Shown: one piece after another, positions 37,669-45,850 of the stretch
Layout: the number at the start of each line of letters is the position of its first letter
Numbering within the stretch: the first letter of the stretch is position 1
Source of the DNA: Trichococcus flocculiformis
GTDB lineage: Bacteria; Bacillota; Bacilli; Lactobacillales; Aerococcaceae
Assembly: GCF_900113645.1 (NCBI RefSeq)
Contig: NZ_FOQC01000017.1
Coordinates: 1-45,850 of the forward strand
Length of the DNA stretch: 45,850 nt
Direction: 5' to 3'
Notes under the pieces: generated by a model
What the model saw: the letters and a program-made list of their open reading frames with translations, nothing else
Told to the model about the DNA's origin: nothing
Databases searched by the model: none
Program-made: the position numbers and the translations under genes

Positions 37669-37697
37669 TTGTTTTTTTGTGCGGTCTGGTCTATCAT
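37669..37697 (+). promoter_or_regulatory. mvaS promoter
   Basis: TTGTTT (37669-37674), a 17-base spacer and TATCAT (37692-37697) lie about 56 bases before the GTG start. Confidence 0.55.
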
Positions 37698-37752
37698 TTG
37701 GGATGAGAGGCATCAAAAATGTTATATATATGAACAATAAGGGGTAATTGAT

Positions 37753-38925
37753 GTGAAGATTGGGATAGATAAGATTGGCTTTTATGCGCCGCATTTCTTT
37801 GTGGATATGGAAAAATTGGCGGAGGCCAGGGGAGTGGATCCGGCCAAATATACGATCGGCATCGGGCAAGAAAAGATGGCTGTCGCGCCCATCACGCAGG
37901 ATGCCGTTACGTTAGCCGCTAATGCCGCATTGCGCATCATTGATAAAGAGGATCTGGAGAAAATCGACTTGGTCATTTTCGGAACGGAATCCGGCATCGA
38001 CAATTCGAAATCAGGGGCTGTCTACGTGCATGATCTGCTTGGAATCCAGGAACATGCCCGTTGCATCGAATTGAAGCAGGCGTGCTATGGAGCGACTGCC
38101 GGCATCCAACTGGCGAAAGGACATGTCGCTTTGAATCCGGAAAGCCGTGTATTGGTGCTCGGTTCGGACATTTCCCGCTATGGAATCGGTACGGCTGGCG
38201 AAGTGACGCAAGGTGCTGGTGCAGTCGCCATGATCATCAGCAAGGAACCGCGCATCCTCGCGCTGGAGAACGAAAGCAGCTATCTGACCGCCGATGTGAT
38301 GGATTTTTGGAGACCCATCTACTCGGAAACGGCTTTTGTCGACGGTAAATATTCAAATGAGCAGTACATTTCGTTCTTCGTGAACGTTTGGGAAGACTTC
38401 AAAGCGAAATACGGCGCCACATTGGCTGACTTCGGAGCCATCTGTTTCCATCTGCCTTACACGAAAATGGGCATGAAAGCTCTGCGCGAAGTGCTGAATG
38501 AAGGTTCCGAAGCAGACCGCGAACGTCTTGCAGCGCATTACCAAACCAGCACTGTCTACAACAAAATCGTCGGCAATATTTATACGGGATCCTTGTATCT
38601 GAGCCTGCTGTCCCTGCTGGAACTTTCTGACGACCTGAAGGCGGGCGACAAAATCGGTCTCTTCAGTTACGGCTCCGGAGCGGTCGGTGAGTTCTTCTCG
38701 GCCACGCTTCAAGAAGGGTTCAAAGCGGTTTTGACCGCGGCTGAGCACGGGAAAATGTTCGCGGGACGGACAGAAGTGAGCGTCAAAGAATATGAAGAGA
38801 TCTATTCTCGTGTTTTGCCGATTGATGGTTCAAGCATCGAATTGGATGTGGATGCAGATCCTGCGAGTATCTGTATTGAAGGAATGGAAGACAACAAACG
38901 CATCTATCTGAACAAAACCAGATGA
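37753..38925 (+). CDS. mvaS: Hydroxymethylglutaryl-CoA synthase
   Basis: A 390-residue HMG-CoA synthase. The general base E79 lies in FGTESGIDNSK, catalytic C111 in KQACYGATAG, and the GSGAVGEFFS loop is present. It condenses acetoacetyl-CoA with acetyl-CoA. The start is GTG at 37753; the overlapping ATG two bases earlier is followed by TGA. AAGGGG lies about 8 bases upstream. It is flanked by the divergent thiolase and the convergent reductase, so the three mevalonate genes are adjacent but form no operon. Confidence 0.95.
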   Translation: MKIGIDKIGFYAPHFFVDMEKLAEARGVDPAKYTIGIGQEKMAVAPITQDAVTLAANAALRIIDKEDLEKIDLVIFGTESGIDNSKSGAVYVHDLLGIQEHARCIELKQACYGATAGIQLAKGHVALNPESRVLVLGSDISRYGIGTAGEVTQGAGAVAMIISKEPRILALENESSYLTADVMDFWRPIYSETAFVDGKYSNEQYISFFVNVWEDFKAKYGATLADFGAICFHLPYTKMGMKALREVLNEGSEADRERLAAHYQTSTVYNKIVGNIYTGSLYLSLLSLLELSDDLKAGDKIGLFSYGSGAVGEFFSATLQEGFKAVLTAAEHGKMFAGRTEVSVKEYEEIYSRVLPIDGSSIELDVDADPASICIEGMEDNKRIYLNKTR

Positions 38926-38939
38926 TCGCATGAATGAAG

Positions 38940-38985
38940 ACAGCACACCGTCAGCCAGACAACTGGTGAACGGTGTGCTGTTTTT
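38940..38985 (+). terminator. mvaS terminator
   Basis: A 12-bp perfect stem, ACAGCACACCGT with ACGGTGTGCTGT, has an 18-base loop and is followed by TTTTG. Confidence 0.85.
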
Positions 38986-39010
38986 GATTTTTAATGGTTC
39001 TGGCGGCCGG

Positions 39011-39145
39011 CACCTCCGGCCAAGCCGGCCTTGGCCGGAGGTGAAACGAATTTCGGCCTTGTACTCCGGTGAGGCCGCCGTGACCGGAGAATAAAGCAAA
39101 ATCCGGTACCTCTACTCCGGCGATCCAGCCCGGCAGCTCGCTCTG
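39011..39145. repeat. Stem-loop array, 50-51-bp period (CTCCGG family)
   Basis: Unit 1 (39011-39043) is a perfect 14-5-14 palindrome starting CACCTCCGGCCAAG. Unit 2 has CTCCGGT (39064-39070) pairing with ACCGGAG (39083-39089). Unit 3 starts at 39115 and has decayed. CTCCGG recurs at 39014, 39064 and 39115. The same family is found at 9129-9257. It lies between convergent mvaS and mvaA genes. Confidence 0.75.
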
Positions 39146-39174
39146 GAACCCTCCGCCATCGATCTTGTTGTGAC

Positions 39175-40479
39175 TCAATCGACTGCATCCGCACCGCGGA
39201 TTTGCGCCAAAAGTGTCTGTGCTGTCGCCAAATTCATATTTTTTTCACCTTTAAGCCGCTCTGAAAGCTGTTCGATTTCTTTACCGACCGCGCCAGCGCT
39301 GATTGCCAAGGAACGCGAATGCAGACCCATATGTCCTTTTTGGATGCCTTCCGTCACCAGCGCTTTGATGGCGGAGAAATTTTGCGCCAGTCCGACCGAT
39401 GCGATGATGGACTCTAGTTCGGATGCCGAACGGTAGCCGAGAATTTCTTTCGTCATTTTCGCGGCAGGGTGGAAGTTGATGGATCCGCCCACAGCTCCAA
39501 TCGGCAACGGCAACGTCAGACTTCCAAGCAGATCTCCATTTTCCGCTTTTTTCCAGGTTGTCAGCGAACGGTACTGTCCGTTGCGGGAGGCGTAGGCATG
39601 CGCTCCAGCAGAAATGGCGCGCCAGTCGTTTCCGGATGCCAGCACGATGGCGTCGATGCCGTTCATGATGCCTTTGTTATTGGTGACGGCGCGATAAGGA
39701 TCGACGTAGGCAAACTGATAGGCTTCAATCAATCGGTCGCGCACTTCATCACCGGAAAGACTTCCTCTGCCCAAGAGACTTGATGGTATCCGACATTCGG
39801 CGGTCGCCAAGCAGTCGGTCGCGTAATTGGTCAGGATTCCCATCAAAGCTTCGCCGCCGGTCAAATGCTCCAAGTAAGGGATGACGCCTTCCATCATCGT
39901 ATTGATGATGTTAGCCCCCATCGCCTCCAACGTCTCGACATGGAGATGTACAACAAGAAACGCCGGAATTCCTTCATCGGGAACGGCGGCCAAGTACCTT
40001 ACGCTGATGCGGCGAGCTCCACCGCCACGTTTCACGATGGAAGGGTGGGCAGCATTGGCCGCCTCCAGGATTTCATCCCGATGCGAAAGGATCAGTTGTT
40101 CAGCAGCATCGCTGTCAAGGATATTTTTTAAGGCAACCTGGCCGATCATGACCCGTTTCTGGATCGTCGTCCGGAATCCGCCCGCCTTGGCGATGATTTT
40201 CGCTCCCGCGCTGGCCGCAGCAATGACGGAAGGCTCTTCGATGGCCATCGGGACGATATAGTCTTTTCCGTCAATCAAAAAGTTCAAGGCGACACCGTAG
40301 GGCAAGTCGTACGTGCTCAATTGGTTTTCGATCATGTTGTCGGCGATTTCCTGCGGCAAGCTTAATCCTGAATGAAGCTTGGCTGTCGCTTCTTCATTCA
40401 GGAGGCCGGCCGCGTGTAAGGCAGTGATCCTTTCGGCTGGGGTTTTATCGTAAAATTTCTGAAGATATTTGGATTCCAT
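39175..40479 (-). CDS. mvaA: Hydroxymethylglutaryl-CoA reductase, class II
   Basis: A 434-residue class II HMG-CoA reductase. It shows IEEPSVIAAAS at 80-90 with the catalytic glutamate, K269 in TNNKGIMNG, D285 in ASGNDWRA, and a catalytic histidine in GHMGLHSRS (382-390). It reduces HMG-CoA to mevalonate with NAD(P)H. The ATG at 40479 has AAGGAGC upstream. As a stand-alone enzyme it differs from the fused MvaE of enterococci. The lower mevalonate kinases are not in this window. Confidence 0.94.
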   Translation of the reverse strand: MESKYLQKFYDKTPAERITALHAAGLLNEEATAKLHSGLSLPQEIADNMIENQLSTYDLPYGVALNFLIDGKDYIVPMAIEEPSVIAAASAGAKIIAKAGGFRTTIQKRVMIGQVALKNILDSDAAEQLILSHRDEILEAANAAHPSIVKRGGGARRISVRYLAAVPDEGIPAFLVVHLHVETLEAMGANIINTMMEGVIPYLEHLTGGEALMGILTNYATDCLATAECRIPSSLLGRGSLSGDEVRDRLIEAYQFAYVDPYRAVTNNKGIMNGIDAIVLASGNDWRAISAGAHAYASRNGQYRSLTTWKKAENGDLLGSLTLPLPIGAVGGSINFHPAAKMTKEILGYRSASELESIIASVGLAQNFSAIKALVTEGIQKGHMGLHSRSLAISAGAVGKEIEQLSERLKGEKNMNLATAQTLLAQIRGADAVD

Positions 40480-40677
40480 TTTATGCTCCTTTTCCCGAGT
40501 GTTTTTGCGTGTAATCGGTGTCTGTTTCCTATAATCTTATCATAGAACCATCCTGATGGCATCAGCCGTCAAGCGACTCGCTTCCAACGGAACGGGAAAG
40601 AATCCGACCAATGGCCGATGTTTGGCTGGTGCACGGGCGTGTATACTGAATGTATAAAGAGAAAGCGAGGGATTGAA

Positions 40678-41175
40678 GTGGATACGATCAGCTATTATAT
40701 CAAAGAAATCATCAACGCAACCGGAAAAGGCTTGAAGGGTTATCTCATATCAGCCATCAAATTGGCTGCCATCAGCTTTGTTCTGCTGTGCATCGGGTTT
40801 CTGTACTTCGGCATCGATTTTTGGTTCCTGAAGGCTTTGGGAATCGCGGTTTTCGATCTCATCCCGATTCTGGGGAGCGGGATGGTGATGATCCCTTGGG
40901 CGGTGATCCATCTGCTGCTCGGGAACACAACGTTGGCTTGGCAAATCGGATTACTGTACATCATTCTTGTGGTCGTCCGTCAGATTGCGGAGCCGTTCAT
41001 TACCGGCAAGGAACTCGGAATCCGGCCGCTGTACACGTTTCTGGCGACAGTCGTTTGTATCCTCTTGTTCGGACCAATCGGAGCCGTTCTGGGTGCAGTG
41101 GTCGCGGTCGTGATCAAAGCCATTTTGGAAGTCACGAGTGTCAGCCGAAACAATTATGACAAACATCGTCGCTGA
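40678..41175 (+). CDS. Short AI-2E family-type membrane protein
   Basis: A 165-residue protein with four or five hydrophobic segments, matching the C-terminal half of AI-2E/PerM family proteins. It contains GIAVFDLIPILGSGMVMIPWA and VRQIAEPFITGKELGIRPL. Full family members are about twice as long; here the N-terminal half is missing. GTG at 40678 with GCGAGGG six bases upstream is preferred to the ATG at 40618, whose first residues look non-coding. It may be a distinct short form, or a truncated gene that kept its own start. Function unknown; autoinducer transport should not be assumed. Confidence 0.75.
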   Translation: MDTISYYIKEIINATGKGLKGYLISAIKLAAISFVLLCIGFLYFGIDFWFLKALGIAVFDLIPILGSGMVMIPWAVIHLLLGNTTLAWQIGLLYIILVVVRQIAEPFITGKELGIRPLYTFLATVVCILLFGPIGAVLGAVVAVVIKAILEVTSVSRNNYDKHRR

Positions 41176-41195
41176 AAAGAGACAACATTTCACAA

Positions 41196-41230
41196 GCGCG
41201 AGAGAAGTTGACTTCTTTCGTGCCTTTTTA
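41196..41230 (+). terminator. Terminator after the AI-2E-type gene
   Basis: A 13-bp stem (GCGCGAGAGAAGT with ACTTCTTTCGTGC, some G-T pairs) is followed by CTTTTTATTTT. Confidence 0.75.
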
Positions 41231-41306
41231 TTTTTCAAACCCTTATGAGCCTGATGCATCCACGCATTACTGATGAAAAAAAATAAGTAAAAATGCACGA
41301 ATTATC

Positions 41307-41359
41307 TTGACCCGAAGGAGTCTATGCCTTAAGCTATGACTTAATGAGAACGGTTCTCA
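41307..41359 (+). promoter_or_regulatory. feo promoter region with Fur-like box
   Basis: The perfect 7-1-7 palindrome TGAGAAC-G-GTTCTCA (41345-41359) has the form of a Fur-family operator. TTGACC (41307-41312) with TAAGCT 17 bases on is the best promoter match and would start near the box, so a bound metal-loaded repressor would block it. Confidence 0.7.
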
Positions 41360-41406
41360 ATTAGTGTCGGAAAATTATTATTACTTAAAGAATGGAGGGG
41401 ACGATT

Positions 41407-41643
41407 TTGACGAATGTAAGGGACTTGCCGATCGGCGTAAGCGCGATTGTGAACAAGATAACAGGACAAGGCGCTACCCGCAGAAGATTGATGGATATGG
41501 GCATCACGAAAGGCACTGCCATTTATGTCAGAAAAGTCGCTCCATTGGGCGATCCGATCCAAGTGATGGTGCGCGGATATGAATTATCGATACGCAAAAA
41601 AGATGCCGAGATGATCGAAGTTACGTTCGGGGAGGGAAAATGA
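41407..41643 (+). CDS. feoA: Ferrous iron transport protein A
   Basis: A 78-residue SH3-like FeoA: LPIGVSAIVNKI, then ATRRRLMDMGITKGTAI, and VMVRGYELSIRKKDAEMI. The TTG at 41407 is chosen because GGAGGGG lies six bases upstream and overlaps the in-frame ATG at 41392, which would otherwise be the start. It is a cytoplasmic partner of FeoB. The stop overlaps the feoB start (ATGATG). Confidence 0.88.
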   Translation: MTNVRDLPIGVSAIVNKITGQGATRRRLMDMGITKGTAIYVRKVAPLGDPIQVMVRGYELSIRKKDAEMIEVTFGEGK

Positions 41644-43772
41644 TGGGGAAAACCATAGCGCTGGTCGGAAATCCCAACAGCGGGAAAACGACTCTATTCA
41701 ACCATTTGACAGGTTCCACCCAACGCGTCGGCAACTGGCCAGGGGTTACCGTCGAACAGAAGGCCGGCACGCTACTGCATGACGGCAAAACGCAGGTCAT
41801 CGATCTGCCGGGCATCTATTCGCTTTCCCCTTACACAATCGAGGAAATCGTCACGCGCGATTATCTTACGCTGGATGCACCGGATCTGATCATCAATATC
41901 GTCGATGCCTCCAATCTGGAGCGAAATCTTTACCTGACTACCCAATTGATGGAATTGCATCTGCCGATTGTCGTTGTTCTCAATATGATGGACATCGTCG
42001 AGAAAAGGGGCGATCAACTGGACGTCGCCGGTTTGTCGCGCGCATTCGGATTGCCGTTCGTAATGATTTCGGCACTGAAGGAAAGCGGATTGGAAGAGTT
42101 GTTCAAGGCCATCGCTGAACCTATATCAGTAGCAGAACCGATTACATACAGTATCGTTGTGGAAAGCATCCTTGATACGATCGAAGAAATTCTTGCGCCA
42201 TTGGTTCCGAAAAAATTACGTTGCTACTACAGCATCAAGCTTTTCGAAAGGGACAGACAAACTGCCGGAAAACTTGCGATTCCCGAAGAAGACCAAGCTG
42301 TCATGGAAGGTCTGCTCAGCCGTTATGAAAAGGAATTGGACGACGACTCCGAAGCAATCCTGATTAACGAACGCTATAAATTTGTGACGAAAATTACGCG
42401 CCAAGTGCTCGTGAAAAATAGCGAAAAAGCCTCCTTCTCAGTCGTGATCGATCATATCGTAACGAACCGCTGGCTTGGGTTGCCGATTTTCGTCCTGATC
42501 ATGTATGCGGTCTACTACTTCGCCATCACGACTGTGGGGACGTGGGGGACTGACTGGGTAAACGATGTGTTGTTCGGAAGCATCGTTCCCGAGGCTGTGC
42601 AAACGTTCTTCGACAGCATCGACATCCATCCAGCAGTCAGCAGTCTCGTGGTCGATGGTGCCATCGGAGGAGTAGGCGCAGTTCTTGGCTTCCTGCCGCA
42701 GATGGCCGCCTTGTTCCTCTGCTTGACATTGCTGGAGGACAGTGGCTATATGGCCCGCGTCGCTTTCGTGATGGATAGGGTATTCCGCGGCTTCGGTCTG
42801 TCGGGTAAATCGTTCATTCCCTTGCTGATCGGTTCCGGTTGCTCGGTTCCGGGCATCCAGGCTTCCCGCACAATCGAGAACCTGCAGGATCGCCGCATGA
42901 CGATCCTGACCACTTCTTTCATTCCCTGCGGCGCGAAACTTCCGGTCATCGCCCTGATCGCCAACGCCATCTTCGGCGGCGCATCCTGGGTTGCCTTGTC
43001 GATGTACTTGTTGGGGATTGCGACTGTCATCTTTTCCGGTGTATTGCTGCGTAAGACAGCGATCTTTTCCGGGGAAGCATCGCCATTCGTCATGGAGTTG
43101 CCGATGTATCACTGGCCGCAATGGAAAAGCATTTTCCGCGCGGTAGGAGCCCGTTGCCTGGCCTTCGTCAAAAATGCAGGAACTGTCATCTTCCTCAGCT
43201 CTAGCTTCATTTGGTTTTTATCTTCCTTCAACTGGCAGCTTCGAATGACGGTTGAAAGTGACCAAAGCATCCTGGCCAAAATCGGCAGTGCAGTAGCTAT
43301 ATTCTTCGCGCCGTTGGGCTTCGGCTCTTGGCAAGCGACGGTGGCGACCATCCAAGGATTGATCGCGAAGGAAAATGTTGTCGGCACATTTGGTGTATTG
43401 ATGAACACAACCGGTTCGGAGGCGGAGGTAGCTGCCGCATTCAGCACACTGTTCAACCCGGTGAGCGCAGTAGCCTTCCTTGTGTTCAATATGATCTGCA
43501 TGCCTTGTTTCGCGGCTGTCGGAGCGATGCGCACCGAATTCGGCAGCGCTAAATGGACGCTTTTCGGCGTCTTGTATCAAACTACTTTGGCTTATGTCTT
43601 GGCCTTCATCATCAATCAGCTCGGATCCGTCATCGTGTTGGGTGCACCTTTTGGGGCGGGAGCCAGCATAGCGGCTGCAGCAACGGCAATATTGGTGTTC
43701 TTGGTCGTCAGACCTGCACCGAAAAAAGCTTCGCCGATGTGGGGCAGCTTGGCGAAACCGATGGTCAAATAG
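41640..43772 (+). CDS. feoB: Ferrous iron transporter B
   Basis: A 710-residue Fe(II) transporter. The N-terminal G domain has G1 GNPNSGKT at 10-17, G3 DLPG at 55-58 and G4 NMMD at 115-118. The helical regulatory region follows. A membrane domain from about 280 holds the Gate repeats with conserved cysteines (GSGCSVPGI, IPCGAKLP). It imports ferrous iron across the membrane and is expressed with feoA and the small Cys-rich partner. The start could be the ATG at 41640 or the ATG at 41643. Length and all motifs are normal. Confidence 0.95.
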   Translation: MMGKTIALVGNPNSGKTTLFNHLTGSTQRVGNWPGVTVEQKAGTLLHDGKTQVIDLPGIYSLSPYTIEEIVTRDYLTLDAPDLIINIVDASNLERNLYLTTQLMELHLPIVVVLNMMDIVEKRGDQLDVAGLSRAFGLPFVMISALKESGLEELFKAIAEPISVAEPITYSIVVESILDTIEEILAPLVPKKLRCYYSIKLFERDRQTAGKLAIPEEDQAVMEGLLSRYEKELDDDSEAILINERYKFVTKITRQVLVKNSEKASFSVVIDHIVTNRWLGLPIFVLIMYAVYYFAITTVGTWGTDWVNDVLFGSIVPEAVQTFFDSIDIHPAVSSLVVDGAIGGVGAVLGFLPQMAALFLCLTLLEDSGYMARVAFVMDRVFRGFGLSGKSFIPLLIGSGCSVPGIQASRTIENLQDRRMTILTTSFIPCGAKLPVIALIANAIFGGASWVALSMYLLGIATVIFSGVLLRKTAIFSGEASPFVMELPMYHWPQWKSIFRAVGARCLAFVKNAGTVIFLSSSFIWFLSSFNWQLRMTVESDQSILAKIGSAVAIFFAPLGFGSWQATVATIQGLIAKENVVGTFGVLMNTTGSEAEVAAAFSTLFNPVSAVAFLVFNMICMPCFAAVGAMRTEFGSAKWTLFGVLYQTTLAYVLAFIINQLGSVIVLGAPFGAGASIAAAATAILVFLVVRPAPKKASPMWGSLAKPMVK

Positions 43773-43790
43773 GAAGAGGAGGCGTAAGTG

Positions 43791-44051
43791 ATGAATGTTC
43801 AATCTTGGATCGTTTTGTTGTTGTTTATGACCTTGATGGGGTACATCTTATTCCGTCAAATCCGTTTGATCGCGAGCGGCAGAAAGAAGTGCAATGCCTG
43901 CACGGTAACGGTTTGCCCGATGAATGAGCCTGCTCCGGTAGAATCGGAAGCGGATTGCATTGCCGGCACCACAATGCTGGCACAATTTGGTGTTGTGAAA
44001 GAGAGCGCATCGGCAGAAAAGCACTGCCCGACCTCCCAAATCATCAAATAA
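43791..44051 (+). CDS. FeoB-associated Cys-rich membrane protein
   Basis: An 86-residue protein with one N-terminal transmembrane helix (WIVLLLFMTLMGYILF) and then KKCNACTVTVCP, the cysteine pattern of FeoB-associated proteins. GAGGAGG lies eight bases before the ATG. It is the third gene of the feo operon and takes the place that feoC has in enterobacteria. It probably supports iron transfer or FeoB assembly. Two further cysteines (near 58 and 80) lie in the tail. Confidence 0.85.
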   Translation: MNVQSWIVLLLFMTLMGYILFRQIRLIASGRKKCNACTVTVCPMNEPAPVESEADCIAGTTMLAQFGVVKESASAEKHCPTSQIIK

Positions 44052-44066
44052 TATAAATGAACAGCA

Positions 44067-44114
44067 AAAAAAGTCGGTGACTCAATTGTTTTTGATTGAG
44101 TCACCGACTTTTTA
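44067..44114. terminator. feo operon terminator
   Basis: A 19-bp stem (AAAAAGTCGGTGACTCAAT and its complement) around TGTTTTTG, with A and T runs at the ends. Confidence 0.9.
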
Positions 44115-44264
44115 TCTGGAGAAAAGAGTGGAATCTCATCCTCCATCAACAGATTTCAATCAAAAAGATGGCATGTTATAATATTCCATATTGTCCTAAG
44201 CTTTTTGTTGTTGATAAAGGCTTCATGAGGAAACGAACGGAATCGGAAAGGGCGTACAAAATAG

Positions 44265-44786
44265 ATGAATTATTGCATGGAATGCGGAACAGAACTGGAA
44301 GCGAAACATCTGGAAAATGAAGGGAACATCCCTTATTGCAACAGTTGCGAGGGATATCGATTCCCTGTGTTCAACACGGCTGTCAGCATGGTCATTTTGA
44401 ATAAGGAACAGAATAAAATTTTGTTGATCAAGCAGTACGGTGGGGCAGATTATATTCTCTGTGCGGGATACGTCAATAAGGGCGAAGATGCGGAGCAGGC
44501 AGCGGCTCGTGAAATCGCCGAAGAACTCGGACTACAAACGGTCGGATTGCGCTACAACAAAAGCGAATATTTTGAAAAAAACAACACACTGATGCTGAAT
44601 TTTTCCTGTATCGTCGCGAGCGAACGCCTCGATGGCATGACGGATGAAGTGGATCAGGCGGAATGGTTTTCCATCGAAGCTGCAAAGGCCAATATCAAAA
44701 AAGGCAGTTTGGCTCAGCGCTTCCTGGAAAACTATTTGGAAAAAAGTAATGGACTGAAGTTGGTCACCGCTTTGAAGGCCTTCTGA
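44265..44786 (+). CDS. NudC-like Nudix hydrolase with zinc ribbon
   Basis: A 173-residue protein. N-terminal zinc ribbon CMECG (4-8) and CNSCEGYRFP (25-34). The Nudix box begins GYVNKGEDAEQAAARE and continues IAEELGL, complete with the catalytic REXXEE glutamates. The ribbon plus Nudix order is that of NAD(H) pyrophosphatases, which split NADH or de-cap NAD-capped RNA, although this protein lacks their long N-terminal domain. The AAAGGG ribosome site is about 14 bases before the ATG, rather far. Substrate not certain. Confidence 0.82.
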   Translation: MNYCMECGTELEAKHLENEGNIPYCNSCEGYRFPVFNTAVSMVILNKEQNKILLIKQYGGADYILCAGYVNKGEDAEQAAAREIAEELGLQTVGLRYNKSEYFEKNNTLMLNFSCIVASERLDGMTDEVDQAEWFSIEAAKANIKKGSLAQRFLENYLEKSNGLKLVTALKAF

Positions 44787-44815
44787 TAAGGATAGTCCAG
44801 CAAATAATTTGAAAC

Positions 44816-44857
44816 AAAAAAAGATTCGGCTTTGACGTTCAAAGCCGAATCTTTTTG
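44816..44857. terminator. Bidirectional terminator between nudC-like gene and rplY
   Basis: A stem of about 18 bp, AAAAAGATTCGGCTTTGA with TCAAAGCCGAATCTTTTT, has a 3-base loop and A/T runs on both sides. It lies between convergent genes. Confidence 0.9.
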
Positions 44858-44883
44858 TCTATACGTAAATTTTGATTTGGTGA

Positions 44884-45480
44884 TTATTCAGCGACTTTTT
44901 CAGTTGCTTCTGCTGAAGCTTCGTCCTCGTCTGCTGTTTCTGTGGCAGGTGCTGCCAAGATGGCGACTGCTGCTTCTGGATCCGTAAGGACCGAAATACC
45001 GGCATCGACTTTGATATCGGCAACCGTCAGGGTATCACCGATGTTCATTTCATTAACAGCGATTTGGAATTCGGTAGGGACATGGGCAGCGTCCGTTTCA
45101 ATCTCCAATTCGTTCAAAGTTTGGGTCAGGACGCCTTCTTTGAGGTCTTCGCTGCCGACTAAATGGATCGCAACGGTCATCGTCAATTTTTGACCTTTTG
45201 TAAGAGCCTGTAGTGCAACGTTTTGGATTTGGTTCTTGAGGGCAGCTTGTTGGATATCCTTCACGATGACTTGCATCGTTTTTCCATCGGACATACTGAC
45301 TTCGAAGATTGCATTTTTACCTAATTGCTTGAGCACTTCGTCAAATTCTTTTGCATCAAGTAATACTGGAGTGGCTTCAACATCTTTACCATAGATGACT
45401 GCAGTGAGTTTCTTGTCCGATCGTGCACGCTTTGCTGCAGATGAGCCAACCTTTTCGCGTTTCTCTACTTGTAATTTCAT
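44884..45480 (-). CDS. rplY: Ribosomal protein bL25, CTC (general stress) form
   Basis: A 198-residue L25/Ctc protein. The N-terminal 5S-rRNA-binding domain (1-90) contains KREKVGSSAAKRAR and AVIYGKDVEATPV. The C-terminal Ctc domain runs at about 95-180. An acidic tail follows, with DEDEASAEATEK. It binds 5S rRNA in the large subunit; in Bacillus the Ctc form is induced by stress. A GGAGG site lies about 7 bases before the ATG. Length is typical of CTC-type L25. Confidence 0.93.
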   Translation of the reverse strand: MKLQVEKREKVGSSAAKRARSDKKLTAVIYGKDVEATPVLLDAKEFDEVLKQLGKNAIFEVSMSDGKTMQVIVKDIQQAALKNQIQNVALQALTKGQKLTMTVAIHLVGSEDLKEGVLTQTLNELEIETDAAHVPTEFQIAVNEMNIGDTLTVADIKVDAGISVLTDPEAAVAILAAPATETADEDEASAEATEKVAE

Positions 45481-45744
45481 ATGTTTTCCTCCTGGAAGTA
45501 TACCTGTACTGGCTTGGATTTGAGCTGGCTATAAAAAATATAACGTCAGCAAATAGATAGTACTTCTATACCTTACCGCAAATCCACTGAGATAGCTAAC
45601 GATAAGCCTTATGACTTGTCCGGACCGTGGTTCATCACGTAAGGACCCATCCCACGAAAACGTTGCTATATAAATTGAGTTAAATTGCATTCGTTTTTCC
45701 TCCTGTAGGCGTATACTAAAGAAAACACTTGAGGAGTGGGGAAC

Positions 45745-45850
45745 ATGGAAACAGAACGCCAAATCCGTGAATTGGAAAAAGCGATGACTACGACAGACAA
45801 CCGCCGGTTGTACGAGCGTTGCCTGGCAGTCAAGTTGGTTCTCGAAGGCC
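45745..45850 (+). CDS. IS630-family transposase, N-terminal part (cut by window edge)
   Basis: The first 35 codons start METERQIRELEKAMTTTDN, then RRLYERCLAVKLVLEG. This is the helix-turn-helix start seen in IS630-type transposases. GAGGAGTGGGG lies a few bases upstream and a TATACT box at about 45711. The left end of the element must be in 45481-45710, but I could not define an inverted repeat there; nothing else is recognised in that gap. Family recognition is from a short segment. Confidence 0.65.
   Translation, partial: METERQIRELEKAMTTTDNRRLYERCLAVKLVLEG

Overview
The window looks like chromosomal DNA of a low-to-mid GC Gram-positive in the Lactobacillales, most likely a Carnobacteriaceae member close to Trichococcus. 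This is inferred, not proven. The support is strong Shine-Dalgarno sites, LicT/RAT antitermination, a complete upper mevalonate pathway, PdxST/PdxR vitamin B6 genes, a CTC-type L25 protein and many paired intrinsic terminators.

Layout. (1) 1-8225, defence island: the end of an IS1182-family element; an Abi_2 (AbiD/F-like) HEPN gene with a small structured, terminated RNA directly upstream; a beheaded endonuclease/exonuclease/phosphatase gene; a HicAB toxin-antitoxin pair; and a three-gene operon (TerB-like protein, BrxD-like ATPase, Lhr-like helicase) matching the Shango anti-phage system. (2) 8.3-15 kb: an orphan GntR/UTRA regulator, a Nudix hydrolase, an NCS2 purine permease and guanine deaminase (purine salvage), a glyoxalase-like protein, a pentapeptide-repeat protein and a YczE/YitT-type membrane protein. 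(3) 15.2-21.4 kb: a beta-glucoside operon (LicT antiterminator, PTS EIIBCA, two family-1 phospho-beta-glucosidases) with two RAT/terminator switches. (4) 21.6-24.7 kb: pdxST, divergent from the MocR-type activator pdxR. (5) 24.7-31.1 kb: a LacI regulon with near-identical palindromic operators, controlling two Gfo/Idh/MocA dehydrogenases, a ThuA-like protein, a TIM-barrel isomerase and a ROK sugar kinase, with no transporter. (6) 31.2-36.2 kb: an HD phosphohydrolase, an IS607-family element (serine recombinase TnpA plus TnpB), a YaiI/YqxD protein and threonine synthase. (7) 36.3-40.5 kb: acetyl-CoA acetyltransferase, HMG-CoA synthase and HMG-CoA reductase as three separate genes on alternating strands. 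(8) 40.6-45.9 kb: an AI-2E-type membrane protein, the feoAB iron operon with a Fur-like operator, a NudC-like hydrolase, ribosomal protein bL25 and the start of an IS630-family transposase.

Two things stand out beyond ordinary annotation. First, the Abi_2 gene with its own upstream structured RNA sits in a compact island with HicAB and Shango. Second, several intergenic regions hold short tandem arrays of stem-loops with unrelated sequences but nearly the same repeat length, 50-52 bp (about five DNA helical turns). These arrays lie at about 9.1, 15.0, 18.3, 21.5, 34.4 and 39.0 kb, with a single related stem at 12.0 kb. No CRISPR array, tRNA or rRNA gene was seen.
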